Notes: generated from the sequence alone by a model not told the origin. Shown: positions 25,049 through 33,123, numbered from the stretch's first letter. The stretch: DNA of 64,000 nt from Ruminococcus bicirculans (ex Wegman et al. 2014) (GCF_000723465.1 NZ_HF545617.1:372001-436000), one strand, 5' to 3'. Translations and numbers: made by a program.

Positions 25049-25943
25049 ATCCACGCACCTCCATTTCGTAAATGAAAATCTCTTCAAGTGTGAGAGGGAC
25101 AAGCTCCAGAACGGCAGGGGAGATAGCGGAAAGCTTTGCGGTGATATCCGCTTTTTCGCCCTTTGCCACCACGGTGGAAACTCTTCCAAGGTTTCTGAAA
25201 CTGAGTACTTCGACGCCTGCGTTTTCTATGGCGGAGCGGTCAAGCTCGCCCTCAGGTAAGGCTATCTGCACCTTTTCAAAGCCCTCTCTTACGTCGTCGA
25301 TATCCTTGGCGAAAATGACTTCGCCTTTGTGTAGGAGCATTGCCTTGTCGCAAAGATCGCCTATTTCGGTAACGTTGTGGGAGGACACGATAAGGGTCGC
25401 ACCACGGTCGAAAATATCGTCAACTATCATGGTGCGGATAAGTCTGCGCATGGCAGGGTCAAGGCCGTCAAAGGCTTCGTCAAGGAGGATATACTTTGTT
25501 CGGCTGGCAAGTGCAGCCGCAACGATAGCCTGCCTTTTCATGCCCTTTGAAAACTGGGACAGCGGTTTCTTCCGTGGCAGGTCAAGCTTTGAAATAAGGT
25601 CATCGAACACCTTGTCGTCAAAGGTCGGGTAGCTGCTTTGGTAAAAGCTTTTCAGGTCATTCACTGTCAGTCTTGAAAACTGCACCGTTTCGTCGCTCAC
25701 AAAGAAGATGTTCTCCTTAGCCTGCGGCCGGTCATAGACCTCTGTTTCGTCAATGGTGACGCTTCCGCTGTCGGGACGGTATATTCCGCTTATGACACGC
25801 AAAAGCGTGGATTTTCCTGCTCCGTTCGAGCCTACAAAGCCGTATATGCAGCCCTCGGGGATATCCAGGGTGACGGCTTTCAGTGCCTCGTGATCTTCGT
25901 CTGCGTTTTTGAATGTAAGTGACAGGTCTTTTATTTCTATCAT
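25020..25943 (-). CDS. ABC transporter ATP-binding protein (YtrB-like)
   Basis: The 307-residue ATPase has Walker A GSNGAGKST (about residues 38-46), Walker B YILLDEAFDGLD (about 152-163) and an H-loop SSHNV. The signature motif reads FSKGMKRQ instead of LSGGQ, as is usual in the drug/lantibiotic-type ABC families. The start ATG overlaps the GntR stop (ATGA), and the 3' end overlaps the membrane-protein gene. The three genes thus form one coupled operon. Confidence 0.92.
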   Translation of the reverse strand: MIEIKDLSLTFKNADEDHEALKAVTLDIPEGCIYGFVGSNGAGKSTLLRVISGIYRPDSGSVTIDETEVYDRPQAKENIFFVSDETVQFSRLTVNDLKSFYQSSYPTFDDKVFDDLISKLDLPRKKPLSQFSKGMKRQAIVAAALASRTKYILLDEAFDGLDPAMRRLIRTMIVDDIFDRGATLIVSSHNVTEIGDLCDKAMLLHKGEVIFAKDIDDVREGFEKVQIALPEGELDRSAIENAGVEVLSFRNLGRVSTVVAKGEKADITAKLSAISPAVLELVPLTLEEIFIYEMEVRGYAVSSEEDK

Positions 25944-26317
25944 TCTTTGTCACTCCTTTCTCTCTGTTCCTCCGCCAGTTCTTCAAGGACGAAGGTAAGC
26001 GATCCAAGGCTTATGCCTGCCTGCATTGCGGCGGCGGCATGGAGCTTAAATTCTTCCAGCAATTTTTTCTCTATAGAGCCTTTTTGCTTTGCCACAAAGC
26101 AGCCTTTTCCTGCTACAGAATAGATTATATCGTCATGCTCAAGTCTGCTGTAGGCTTTGGCGACTGTGTTTGGATTCAGACCCAGTTCCTTTGCCAACAT
26201 TCTTGAGCTTGGCAGCTTATCGTTTTCTTTCAGCACGCCTTTTGATATAAGGCTTGAGAACTGGCTGCATATCTGTTCGTAGATAGGTGCTCTTCCTGTA
26301 AGATCAAGCGTTATCAC
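25940..26317 (-). CDS. GntR-family transcriptional regulator (YtrA subfamily)
   Basis: The 125-residue protein has an N-terminal winged helix (PIYEQICSQFSSLISKGVL...LPSSRMLAKELGLNPNTVAKAYSRLEHDDIIY, about residues 11-65) and a short C-terminal helical part of about 45 residues, the small effector region typical of YtrA-type members. The start is GTG 26317 with AAAGGAGG upstream. Its promoter is followed directly by a palindrome, so it very likely represses its own ABC transporter operon. Confidence 0.92.
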   Translation of the reverse strand: MITLDLTGRAPIYEQICSQFSSLISKGVLKENDKLPSSRMLAKELGLNPNTVAKAYSRLEHDDIIYSVAGKGCFVAKQKGSIEKKLLEEFKLHAAAAMQAGISLGSLTFVLEELAEEQRERSDKE

Positions 26318-26364
26318 CTTGAATACCTCCTTTCGATTTTGTTGTTTCGTTTCATTTGTTCTGC

Positions 26365-26394
26365 TGTACTAACTGTATTATCTGTTGTAGTACA
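26365..26394. promoter_or_regulatory. Probable GntR operator
   Basis: TGTACTA (26365-26371) and TAGTACA (26388-26394) form a perfect 7-bp inverted repeat with a 16-bp spacer; AAC/GTTG flanks extend it. It lies just downstream of the -10 on the minus strand. Confidence 0.65.
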
Positions 26395-26399
26395 CTTAG

Positions 26400-26428
26400 A
26401 GTATACAACTATAAGTCTGATTTGTCAA
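26400..26428 (-). promoter_or_regulatory. Promoter of the gntR-ABC operon
   Basis: TTGACA, 17 bases, TATACT on the minus strand. Confidence 0.8.
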
Positions 26429-26561
26429 GGAGCGTGGATATTTTTCAGCACTTTTCACAATACTGCATCGTTTTGATAGTTGGAAATGTACAAAAGTTCA
26501 GGCTTGAGGGAGGGAAATATTATCAAAATGTAAAAAATATATTTAAAATTTTCTTGCTCTA

Positions 26562-26590
26562 TTGACATACAGCAAAAACGATGTTATACT
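26562..26590 (+). promoter_or_regulatory. Promoter of the aldolase gene
   Basis: TTGACA, 17 bases, TATACT. Confidence 0.8.
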
Positions 26591-26684
26591 TTAATACATA
26601 AAAGCTTAAAAGCATAAAATCTTTAAAGTGATAAATTTTATAAAGACATGGTAAGTACCTGCTTTTGGAAAGGAAGTAATCACA

Positions 26685-27683
26685 ATGGCAAATCAGGCAA
26701 AGACAATAAATCAGAAAGGTGACCTTATGTCATACCGTCCTGATATAAAGCTTCTGGACGCAACTATCCGTGACGGAGGTCTTGTAAATAATTTTGGATT
26801 TTCAGACGAGTTTGTAAAAGAACTCTATAAAACTAACATAAAATCAGGCGTTGAATACATGGAGTTCGGCTACAAGGCTTCTAAGGAGCTTTTTGACGTT
26901 AAGGAGTTCGGTAAGTGGAAGTTCTGTGATGAGGAGGATATCAGAGCTATCGTGGGCGAGAATGACAGCCCTCTGAAGCTTTCTGTTATGGCTGATGTTG
27001 GCAGATGTGATTTCAAGAAAGATATCCTGCCAAAGAGCGAGAGCGTTATCGACATGATAAGGATCGCAACATATACTCATCAGATGCCTGGTGCGCTGGA
27101 GATGATAAACTACTGCCACGATATGGGCTATGAAACTACTATCAACATCATGGCTGTTTCTGCGAGCCGTGAGGACGATATCGCACAGGCTCTTGACCTT
27201 GTGGCAAAAAGCCCTGTTGACGTTATTTATCTTGTTGACAGCTACGGCTCACTTTTCCCAGAGCAGGTGAGAAGACTTACTGCGCAGTATTGTGAAGTGG
27301 CTGAGGCTAGTGGCAAAAAGGTGGGCGTTCATATGCACAACAACCAGCAGCTTGCTTTTGCAAACACTATCGAGAGCATTTCTCACGGTGCAAGCTTTGC
27401 TGACGCTACAATGAGCGGCATGGGAAGAGGTGCAGGAAACTGCTTCATGGAGCAGATGCTCAGCTTCCTGAGAAACCCTAACTACAAGCTTACTCCTACA
27501 CTGAAATTTGTTGAAAAGTACGTTGCTGAGGAGAGGGCAAAGGGTTCACAGTGGGGCTATGACGTGCCTTATATGCTCACAGGTGCGCTCAACCGCCACC
27601 CTCGTGCGGCTATCGCATTCCTGAAGGATAACAGAACAGATTACAACGAATTGTATATGGATCTTCTTAACGAGTTGTCATAA
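26685..27683 (+). CDS. DRE-TIM aldolase (HMGL/4-hydroxy-2-oxovalerate aldolase-like)
   Basis: The 332-residue protein is a DRE-TIM metallolyase. LLDATIRDGG (about residues 23-32) holds the Asp-Arg pair of the active site and GVHMHNNQQLAFAN (about 209-222) the metal-binding His-x-His-Asn. Such enzymes cleave or form C-C bonds in 2-oxo acids, as in DmpG or isopropylmalate synthase. It lacks the C-terminal domain of the synthases and has no acylating aldehyde dehydrogenase partner, so the substrate is open. ATG 26685 with GGAAAGG; an in-frame ATG at 26727 is an alternative. It is monocistronic with its own promoter and a likely terminator. Confidence 0.85.
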   Translation: MANQAKTINQKGDLMSYRPDIKLLDATIRDGGLVNNFGFSDEFVKELYKTNIKSGVEYMEFGYKASKELFDVKEFGKWKFCDEEDIRAIVGENDSPLKLSVMADVGRCDFKKDILPKSESVIDMIRIATYTHQMPGALEMINYCHDMGYETTINIMAVSASREDDIAQALDLVAKSPVDVIYLVDSYGSLFPEQVRRLTAQYCEVAEASGKKVGVHMHNNQQLAFANTIESISHGASFADATMSGMGRGAGNCFMEQMLSFLRNPNYKLTPTLKFVEKYVAEERAKGSQWGYDVPYMLTGALNRHPRAAIAFLKDNRTDYNELYMDLLNELS

Positions 27684-27711
27684 AACAATGTCATAAAATC
27701 ATTCTTCCTAT

Positions 27712-27749
27712 AAACGGCGTTTCCATAGTGATGTGGGACGTCGTTTTTT
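27712..27749 (+). terminator. Likely terminator of the aldolase gene
   Basis: AACGGCGT / ACGTCGTT stem with one mismatch and a T-run. Confidence 0.6.
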
Positions 27750-27750
27750 G

Positions 27751-27779
27751 TTGCATAATTTTTTATCATATGTTATAAT
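27751..27779 (+). promoter_or_regulatory. Promoter of the ECF sigma operon
   Basis: TTGCAT, 17 bases, TATAAT. This is a SigA-like promoter; I saw no clear ECF-type (AAC...CGT) promoter. Confidence 0.6.
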
Positions 27780-27871
27780 TATTTTGCGTTTTCATAAAAC
27801 CTTTTGGCGGACATCTCGTCATTATAGGTGAAAGGACTTTCAATGAAGTATATTGTATAGGGGGGCGGAAA

Positions 27872-28432
27872 ATGGAGGACAGCAAGATAATCGAGCTTTA
27901 TGAAAGCAGAGATCAGCAGGCTATTTCACAATCGGATATAAAATACGGCGGATACTGTTATTCTGTGGGCTACAATATTCTTGGAGTCAGGGAGGACACG
28001 GAGGAGTGCGTGAACGAAACTTGGCTCAGGGCATGGAACTCCATTCCACCACAGAAACCCAGAATGCTGTCGGCATTTTTCGGGCGGATAACAAGAAATA
28101 TCGCATTTGACAGATATCGTGCGTCAAAGGCCGCAAAGCGTGGAAAAGGTGAGATAGCGGCGGTCCTGGAGGAGCTTGACGAGTGCATACCTGACAATGA
28201 CACCACCGAGAGTCTTTGCGACGGCAGACATCTTGAGGGGCTTATAAACGAATTTCTTGGCGAGTTGCAGGAGAGAGACAGAAATATATTTCTCCAGCGA
28301 TATTGGTTTGCAACGCCTATAAAAGAGATATCAAAAAAGTATGCTATGAACCTGAACACAGTTAAGGCGAGCCTTTTCAGAAGCAGAAATAAGTTAAAGG
28401 CTTTGCTTGAAAAGGAGGGAGTTCTTTTATGA
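27872..28432 (+). CDS. ECF-type RNA polymerase sigma factor
   Basis: The 186-residue protein has region 2 (YCYSVGYNILGVREDTEECVNETWLRAWNSIPP...AFFGRITRNIAFDRYR, about residues 27-90) and region 4 (LQERDRNIFLQRYWFATPIKEISKKYAMNLNTVKASLFRSRNKL, about 130-176). The helix-turn-helix is in the second part. A G-rich SD precedes ATG 27872. The stop overlaps the start of a single-pass membrane protein gene, the normal layout for an ECF factor and its anti-sigma or signal partner. Confidence 0.93.
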   Translation: MEDSKIIELYESRDQQAISQSDIKYGGYCYSVGYNILGVREDTEECVNETWLRAWNSIPPQKPRMLSAFFGRITRNIAFDRYRASKAAKRGKGEIAAVLEELDECIPDNDTTESLCDGRHLEGLINEFLGELQERDRNIFLQRYWFATPIKEISKKYAMNLNTVKASLFRSRNKLKALLEKEGVLL

Positions 28433-29901
28433 AAACAACAGGAGAGGATATTTTCAAGGCTTTGGAAAATGCTGACGAGCATTACATTGAAGAATGCAGA
28501 CAGAGCGGCAGCGGCATAAAGATAAAAACCATATGGACAAAGTGGGCGGCTGTGGCGGCCTGCGGTGTTATCGCTGCGGCGACGGGTGTTATGATGTTTG
28601 CAGGCAGATCGGACAAAGATATAAAGGCAAAGTCTGCGGCTGACCAGCAGATGGCAGACGAGGAAGCAACAGTGTCATATAGAGTTCCTTGGGACGAATA
28701 TGCAATGAATGCAAAATATGAGACGTTTGAATATAACGATGTGGAATATGTTTCAATGGGACATGTTGATAAGTCTTTTCTTGACAGCAAGCTCACCACC
28801 ATGACTCTTGAAACGGAAAACTATGAGACAAACAAAAAGGAAACAACAAAAGCGGATATTTATTCAATAAAGGACTTGTCACCAAGCGTTTATCTGGCGG
28901 TGGTCTTTGATGACGGCTCTGTGGCGTGGTATGATGATTGGAAATACTCACCTGATTGCAAGACCGATATGACCCTTGATGACATAATAAATGACGTAAG
29001 TCTTGAAAAAACGGCTCGTGTGGACTATGCTTACAATGACGCAGGAATGGGCAGGCTCAGAAAGTATACTAATACCGACATCTCAAAGCTGCTTGACCTG
29101 TTAAAGGACGATAATGGTTCATACAATGCGGTCTATGAGGGAGATGCTTATGAGAGCGACCCTGATATTAATTTGTCGGTAACAAATGATGATGAATATT
29201 ACATTGAGGGCGGAATAACAATAAGTTTCTATGTAGAAAGACTTGACGTCAACGGTACGGCTTATTTTACTGCTAACGGAGATCTGTATGTTCAGCTTTT
29301 TGCAGGAGATATATTAAAATTTGATATAGGCGGTGAAAAGGCAGAAAAGCTTGAAAACTGGCTCAATGAGAACTGCGAATACACTGACGAAAAGAAAAAC
29401 GCTGAGGTCGCTGGCGATGTTGACCCTAGTGAGAAAGCAGTGACTTCTGTCGCCAAGGACGATTCTGATATGGCCGACGAAGTTGATATTGGATATATCG
29501 ACTATTTTGAGGACGTTGGGGACAATACCTTTACAACAAAGGACGGCAGGCTCACGGCGAAATACTCCTATGAGGTAAGCGGAGGCGAGTTCATAAGCCA
29601 TATTACCTACACAAACAACTGGGACAAGGACATGGTGCTTGACTTCACGACTGACCAGTATATCACCACAGAGGACAGTAAGGGCAATTCCACGAGCTAT
29701 GGCGAAAATGGCGACAGAAACACCATGAACACTTTGCTCAAAGCCGGAGAGAGCTACACGTATGACTACAAGACGGATATTGGTGCCGACTATGTGAAAG
29801 GCACGGCAAAGATAACGCTTATCGCAAACACTGCAAGCGATAAAAACTGCAATGGAGTAAACTATGTGACGCTAAAAGATATAGAGATAGATTTTCAGTA
29901 A
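28429..29901 (+). CDS. Single-pass membrane protein, probable anti-sigma or sigma-linked partner
   Basis: The 490-residue protein has a cytosolic N-terminus of about 38 residues, one transmembrane helix (about 39-58) and a 430-residue extracellular part. The extracellular part is acidic, Tyr-rich and seems to hold two or three beta domains; the last 110 residues (YSYEVSGGEFISHITYTNNWDKDMVLDF...) look like an Ig-like fold. Overlap with the sigma gene (ATGA) and topology fit an anti-sigma factor, but the cytosolic N-terminal part lacks a zinc-binding HxxxCxxC motif. It may sense envelope or extracellular signals. Confidence 0.75.
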   Translation: MKTTGEDIFKALENADEHYIEECRQSGSGIKIKTIWTKWAAVAACGVIAAATGVMMFAGRSDKDIKAKSAADQQMADEEATVSYRVPWDEYAMNAKYETFEYNDVEYVSMGHVDKSFLDSKLTTMTLETENYETNKKETTKADIYSIKDLSPSVYLAVVFDDGSVAWYDDWKYSPDCKTDMTLDDIINDVSLEKTARVDYAYNDAGMGRLRKYTNTDISKLLDLLKDDNGSYNAVYEGDAYESDPDINLSVTNDDEYYIEGGITISFYVERLDVNGTAYFTANGDLYVQLFAGDILKFDIGGEKAEKLENWLNENCEYTDEKKNAEVAGDVDPSEKAVTSVAKDDSDMADEVDIGYIDYFEDVGDNTFTTKDGRLTAKYSYEVSGGEFISHITYTNNWDKDMVLDFTTDQYITTEDSKGNSTSYGENGDRNTMNTLLKAGESYTYDYKTDIGADYVKGTAKITLIANTASDKNCNGVNYVTLKDIEIDFQ

Positions 29902-29953
29902 TGAAATAGTTTAATGTGTAGTGGAGAACTAAGTTTTTTTCGATAAAAAGATA

Positions 29954-29994
29954 AAAGCCTGTCGTATCGGACTGATACGGCAGGCTTGATTTTA
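29954..29994. terminator. Bidirectional terminator
   Basis: AAGCCTGTCGTATC / GATACGGCAGGCTT with one mismatch and a 5-nt loop between convergent genes. Confidence 0.85.
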
Positions 29995-30540
29995 TTTGTG
30001 CTTGTAGACCACACGCTCTTTTACGTCTATCTGCTTGTAGGATATTTTGAAGCCTATCCATGTGGCAAATGGATAGAGTAGAGGGAATATGGCGGTCATG
30101 ATGAAAACAAACGGGGACATATCTTTCACGTCGGCAGAGTGGGCAGCCCAATCTATAAGAGGATAGAAGCAGGCGTCGAGAAGCTTATAGGCAGGCATGA
30201 AGTTAAACGAACCGCTGAATTTTGATATCATCAGCAGTATCATTGTTATGTAGCATGGTATGCTTGCAATAAGACCAAGTGTGAAGCCATAGTTAGGGCA
30301 ATCCTTTTCACCGTGGAAGGTGACCTTATTTCTGGCTTCCTCTCCCTGTTTCAGACCAAAGTCAGCCATAAGGCAGACCACTGTGAGAAGTCCTGTAAGA
30401 CCGAAAATTATATTTGCCAATGCACCGAAAGGCTTTGCAACTGCGATAAAAAAGAGAAATACGAAAATTCCGAAGAACTCTGTTTCCACCCATTTCAGCA
30501 GTGCGGTGAGTATAGCTTTTTGTTTGTTGTATTTTTCCAT
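29992..30540 (-). CDS. Multi-spanning membrane protein, unknown function
   Basis: The 182-residue protein has about four transmembrane helices (near residues 22-41, 43-62, 88-110 and 140-165) joined by charged loops. I recognise no motif or family. ATG 30540 follows GGGAG with a 7-base gap. It appears monocistronic. Confidence 0.65.
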   Translation of the reverse strand: MEKYNKQKAILTALLKWVETEFFGIFVFLFFIAVAKPFGALANIIFGLTGLLTVVCLMADFGLKQGEEARNKVTFHGEKDCPNYGFTLGLIASIPCYITMILLMISKFSGSFNFMPAYKLLDACFYPLIDWAAHSADVKDMSPFVFIMTAIFPLLYPFATWIGFKISYKQIDVKERVVYKHK

Positions 30541-30679
30541 TTTAATACTCCCGATAAAAAAATAGTATAAGATAATTATACCACGTTATCGTGATATTTT
30601 CAACTGTTATGCAGATTTTTCATCTGATAATCACAAAAGCTTCGGGCAGGATAATAACATAAAAAGGAGAGTGATAGCC

Positions 30680-30874
30680 ATGAAAAAGCGTGACAAGAGT
30701 CGTTTCCCGCAGGCTTCAGACGGCACAAAGGTATACAAGCCCCATGACGTTATCTCGGCAGGTCAGGAATATGTTGTGACGGACAATTACACTGCGCCAA
30801 ACGGCAGAGTATACAATCGTCAGGAGCAGAATGCAGGCTGGGCGAGAAAATGGGTAGACGAGAACGAAAAGTAG
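30680..30874 (+). CDS. Small conserved-looking protein, 64 residues
   Basis: The product is basic and hydrophilic (MKKRDKSRFPQASDGTKVYKP...), has no signal or membrane segment, and ends in GWARKWVDENEK. AAAAGGAG precedes ATG 30680 at good spacing; the in-frame ATG at 30671 is too close to it. The Trp-containing tail and the good SD suggest a real gene. I do not recognise the family. Confidence 0.6.
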   Translation: MKKRDKSRFPQASDGTKVYKPHDVISAGQEYVVTDNYTAPNGRVYNRQEQNAGWARKWVDENEK

Positions 30875-30877
30875 CCG

Positions 30878-30906
30878 TTGAAAAACCTCCGCAGGTGTGA
30901 TATAAT
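30878..30906 (+). promoter_or_regulatory. Promoter of the SDR gene
   Basis: TTGAAA, 17 bases, TATAAT with TGTGA before the -10; starts 4 bases after the small gene. Confidence 0.65.
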
Positions 30907-30939
30907 TACAGTATATCATGATCTGCGGGGGGTATTTTT

Positions 30940-31671
30940 ATGAAAAAGACAGCATTGGTAACAGGTGGCTCTGGCGGGATAGGCTCGGAGATATGCAGGG
31001 TGCTTGCTGAGGACGGCTGGCAGGTGGCTGTATGCTACAAGAATTGCAGGGCGGCGGCGGAAGCTTTGGTATCTGAGCTTAAAGAGCGTGGCTTATGTGC
31101 AGAGGTTTTTTACTGCGACATTGGCGACAAGGACAGTATAGATAAATGCGTGGCGGAAGTCAGGGACAGTTTGGGCTTTGTTACGCTTCTTGTAAACAAC
31201 GCAGGCACAGCGGATATAGAGCTTTTTACTGACATGACTGACGAGAAGCTATGCGAGATGATGAACGTGAATCTGCTTGGCGTAATGCGTATGAGCAGGG
31301 CGGTGCTTCCTGAGATGATAAGGGAGCACAGTGGAAACGTGATAAACATAACCTCCGTATGGGGCGAGAAGGGAGCTTCCTGCGAGGTTGCATACTCTGC
31401 GGCAAAGGCTGGGCTTATAGGCTTCACAAAGGCTTTGGCGAGGGAAGTTGCCATAAGCGGCATAAGAGTGAACTGCGTATCCTGCGGAATGATAGACACG
31501 AAAATGAACGGTGAGCTGACGGAGGAAGATGTTCGTGTGATAGTTGATGACATACCGGCAGGCAGGATTGGCAAGCCGAGAGATGTGGCGAATGTTGTTC
31601 GTTTTCTCAGCTCAGAGGGAGCAGATTACATTCACGGGCAGGTCGTCAGAGTTGACGGGTGCTGGATATAG
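30940..31671 (+). CDS. Short-chain dehydrogenase/reductase (FabG-like)
   Basis: The 243-residue enzyme has the Rossmann motif TGGSGGIG (residues 8-15), NNAG (about 86-89), the catalytic Ser in INITSVW and YSAAK (about 150-154). The C-terminal VRFLSSEGADYIHGQVVRVDGC is classical. NADPH use is suggested by the basic residue pattern after strand two but is not certain. It is similar to 3-oxoacyl-ACP reductase, yet it stands alone without other fab genes, so it may act on another carbonyl. A G-rich SD lies before ATG 30940. Confidence 0.9.
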   Translation: MKKTALVTGGSGGIGSEICRVLAEDGWQVAVCYKNCRAAAEALVSELKERGLCAEVFYCDIGDKDSIDKCVAEVRDSLGFVTLLVNNAGTADIELFTDMTDEKLCEMMNVNLLGVMRMSRAVLPEMIREHSGNVINITSVWGEKGASCEVAYSAAKAGLIGFTKALAREVAISGIRVNCVSCGMIDTKMNGELTEEDVRVIVDDIPAGRIGKPRDVANVVRFLSSEGADYIHGQVVRVDGCWI

Positions 31672-31743
31672 GTCACTCGCCATGACGGGCATTTTACGCT
31701 GCAATTTGTGATATGATGTAATTTTGCACCGCTTTTTGAAATG

Positions 31744-31791
31744 TGTAGGGGAGCGATGCAATTTCTGCTTTGCAGAAATGCGACGTCCCGC
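31744..31791 (-). repeat. Dispersed hairpin repeat, long form
   Basis: Begins TGTAGGGG, ends CCCGC, with an ATTTCTGC/GCAGAAAT hairpin in the middle (31761-31778). On the minus strand GTCGCATTTC and GAAATTG match the element at 31876-31937. Confidence 0.6.
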
Positions 31792-31875
31792 TCGGAGGAG
31801 TAATGCTGTGGTTGCCATATCCTTGATGTCAAATTATTTTTGGGGTGACATTGTGTGATATTTTTCAACAATTCA

Positions 31876-31937
31876 ACGGGCGAGAAATATCGGGCTGTCG
31901 CATTTCGGTGAAACCGAAATTGAGCCAAGCCCCTACA
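31876..31937 (+). repeat. Dispersed hairpin repeat, long form
   Basis: 62 bp with the same ends as the short form (ACGGGCG...CCCCTACA) and an internal ATTTCGG/CCGAAAT hairpin. Confidence 0.65.
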
Positions 31938-31963
31938 ATTCTGAATTTCTACAAGTTCTGAGA

Positions 31964-31989
31964 ACGGGCGAACGATGTTCGCCCCTACA
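31964..31989 (+). repeat. REP-like palindromic repeat, short form
   Basis: ACGGGCG...CCCCTACA with core CGAAC-GAT-GTTCG; differs from the 2201-2226 copy by one base. Confidence 0.8.
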
Positions 31990-32054
31990 GATTATTCTGG
32001 CAGGTTTGTTGTGCCGCAAAATCGCTACGCTTGGTGCTTGTGCACAACTTTGGT

Positions 32055-32091
32055 CAGCTATGCTAATTCCTCACTCCTCACTCCTCATTTA
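32055..32091 (-). repeat. Heptad repeat block, second copy
   Basis: On the minus strand it reads AAATGAGGA-GTGAGGA-GTGAGGA and ends in ATTAGCATAGCTG, the same end as the block at 7004-7044. Confidence 0.75.
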
Positions 32092-32173
32092 GCTTCGCCG
32101 TGTATACTCTCCACACACATCTGCATATACTAAGTTAAAACATTTCTCCCCATCAGGACAAGGAGGTCAGTAT

Positions 32174-32749
32174 ATGGATTATCTTATGCTTGTGGATAAA
32201 TTCAATCCCATAGATATGGGATTTTACGATCGTGTGGAGTTGACAGAGGTGAACGGCAAGTTTATGGAATCTCAGGCAGGAAATAGGCTCAGGCTTCTGC
32301 TCAAAAAGGCGGAAGCTGACGGCATAAAGCTGAAAATTATTTCCGCCTATCGCTCTTTTGAATATCAGCAGATGCTTTGGGAGCGTGAAGTATCTCACGA
32401 AATGTGGGGCGGTCTGAGTTATGAAAAGGCTGTGGAAAAGGTGGGCAGAACTCTCGCTCTCCCCGGGTCAAGCGAACACAACACCGGGCTTGCTGTGGAT
32501 CTCGGCAGAGAGGGTGACAATGATGTGAGCGACGATTTTTACAAGACGCCTGAATCACGGTGGCTTTGTGCAAATGCCGCAGATTTCGGCTTTATCCTTC
32601 GCTATCCTCGCCTTAAAGAGCAGATGACCGGCATTGATTTTGAGCCGTGGCATTATCGTTATGTGGGCGTTGAAGCCGCTCGTATCATTGCCGCAGGCGG
32701 GCTTTGCCTTGAGGAATTTCTGCACTTTTACTCGGAAAAATATATCTGA
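32174..32749 (+). CDS. D-alanyl-D-alanine carboxypeptidase, M15/VanY family, without signal peptide
   Basis: The 191-residue protein carries all zinc-site motifs of the VanY family: SAYRSF (about 56-61), SSEHNTGLAVDLG (about 98-110, His and Asp ligands) and EPWHYRYVG (about 157-165, catalytic Glu and His ligand). It trims the terminal D-Ala from peptidoglycan peptides. Unlike most family members it has no signal peptide or membrane anchor, so it may act in the cytosol, on recycled muropeptides, or leave the cell by another route. AAGGAGG before ATG 32174 makes a missed upstream leader unlikely. Confidence 0.88.
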   Translation: MDYLMLVDKFNPIDMGFYDRVELTEVNGKFMESQAGNRLRLLLKKAEADGIKLKIISAYRSFEYQQMLWEREVSHEMWGGLSYEKAVEKVGRTLALPGSSEHNTGLAVDLGREGDNDVSDDFYKTPESRWLCANAADFGFILRYPRLKEQMTGIDFEPWHYRYVGVEAARIIAAGGLCLEEFLHFYSEKYI

Positions 32750-32766
32750 AAATCCTGTGAAAATAA

Positions 32767-32795
32767 TTGACAGAAAGAGCATTGTGTAGTATAAT
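32767..32795 (+). promoter_or_regulatory. Consensus promoter of the 50-residue gene
   Basis: Perfect TTGACA, 17 bases, TATAAT. Confidence 0.82.
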
Positions 32796-32862
32796 TATAA
32801 CAAAGCTATGAGCGATAGCCGCAAGTTTTTGTATGCTATTGCGAAAGAAAGGAAGTTTTGTT

Positions 32863-33015
32863 ATGTCAAACTATTCAAGAAAAAAGTCGTTCTGGACTTT
32901 AATGGGTGCGATGATACTTGTTGTTGCGTCAACTGCGCTTTTTGTATACAAATATTTTGAGGATAAGGAGCATGCCGAAAAGTGGAAAGACTATGAGGAG
33001 TGCGGTATACAGTAA
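32863..33015 (+). CDS. 50-residue single-pass membrane protein
   Basis: The product MSNYSRKKSFWTLMGAMILV... has a basic N-terminus, one transmembrane helix (about residues 11-30) and a charged tail ending in YEECGIQ. AAAGGAAG lies before ATG 32863; an in-frame ATG at 32833 has no SD. A perfect promoter and a hairpin terminator frame it, so it is probably a real small gene. Function unknown. Confidence 0.65.
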   Translation: MSNYSRKKSFWTLMGAMILVVASTALFVYKYFEDKEHAEKWKDYEECGIQ

Positions 33016-33030
33016 ATAACAGACAGCTTT

Positions 33031-33068
33031 AAAGGCACTGCTTTTTGTGAGCAGTGCCTTTGTATATC
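33031..33068 (+). terminator. Terminator of the small membrane protein gene
   Basis: AAAGGCACTGCT / AGCAGTGCCTTT with a weak T-tract. Confidence 0.75.
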
Positions 33069-33123
33069 AACACAATTCATTGATGTAAAGTTTATCAAAA
33101 TCGCTGAAAAAGCGTGCTTGCAC

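Larger units (their letters stand above)
31672..32173. other. 500-bp gene-free repeat island
   Basis: No credible ORF lies between the SDR gene and the carboxypeptidase gene. It holds three copies of the ACGGGCG/CCCCTACA repeat family (31744-31791, 31876-31937, 31964-31989) and one heptad block (32055-32091). A good promoter for the next gene was not found. Confidence 0.6.
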
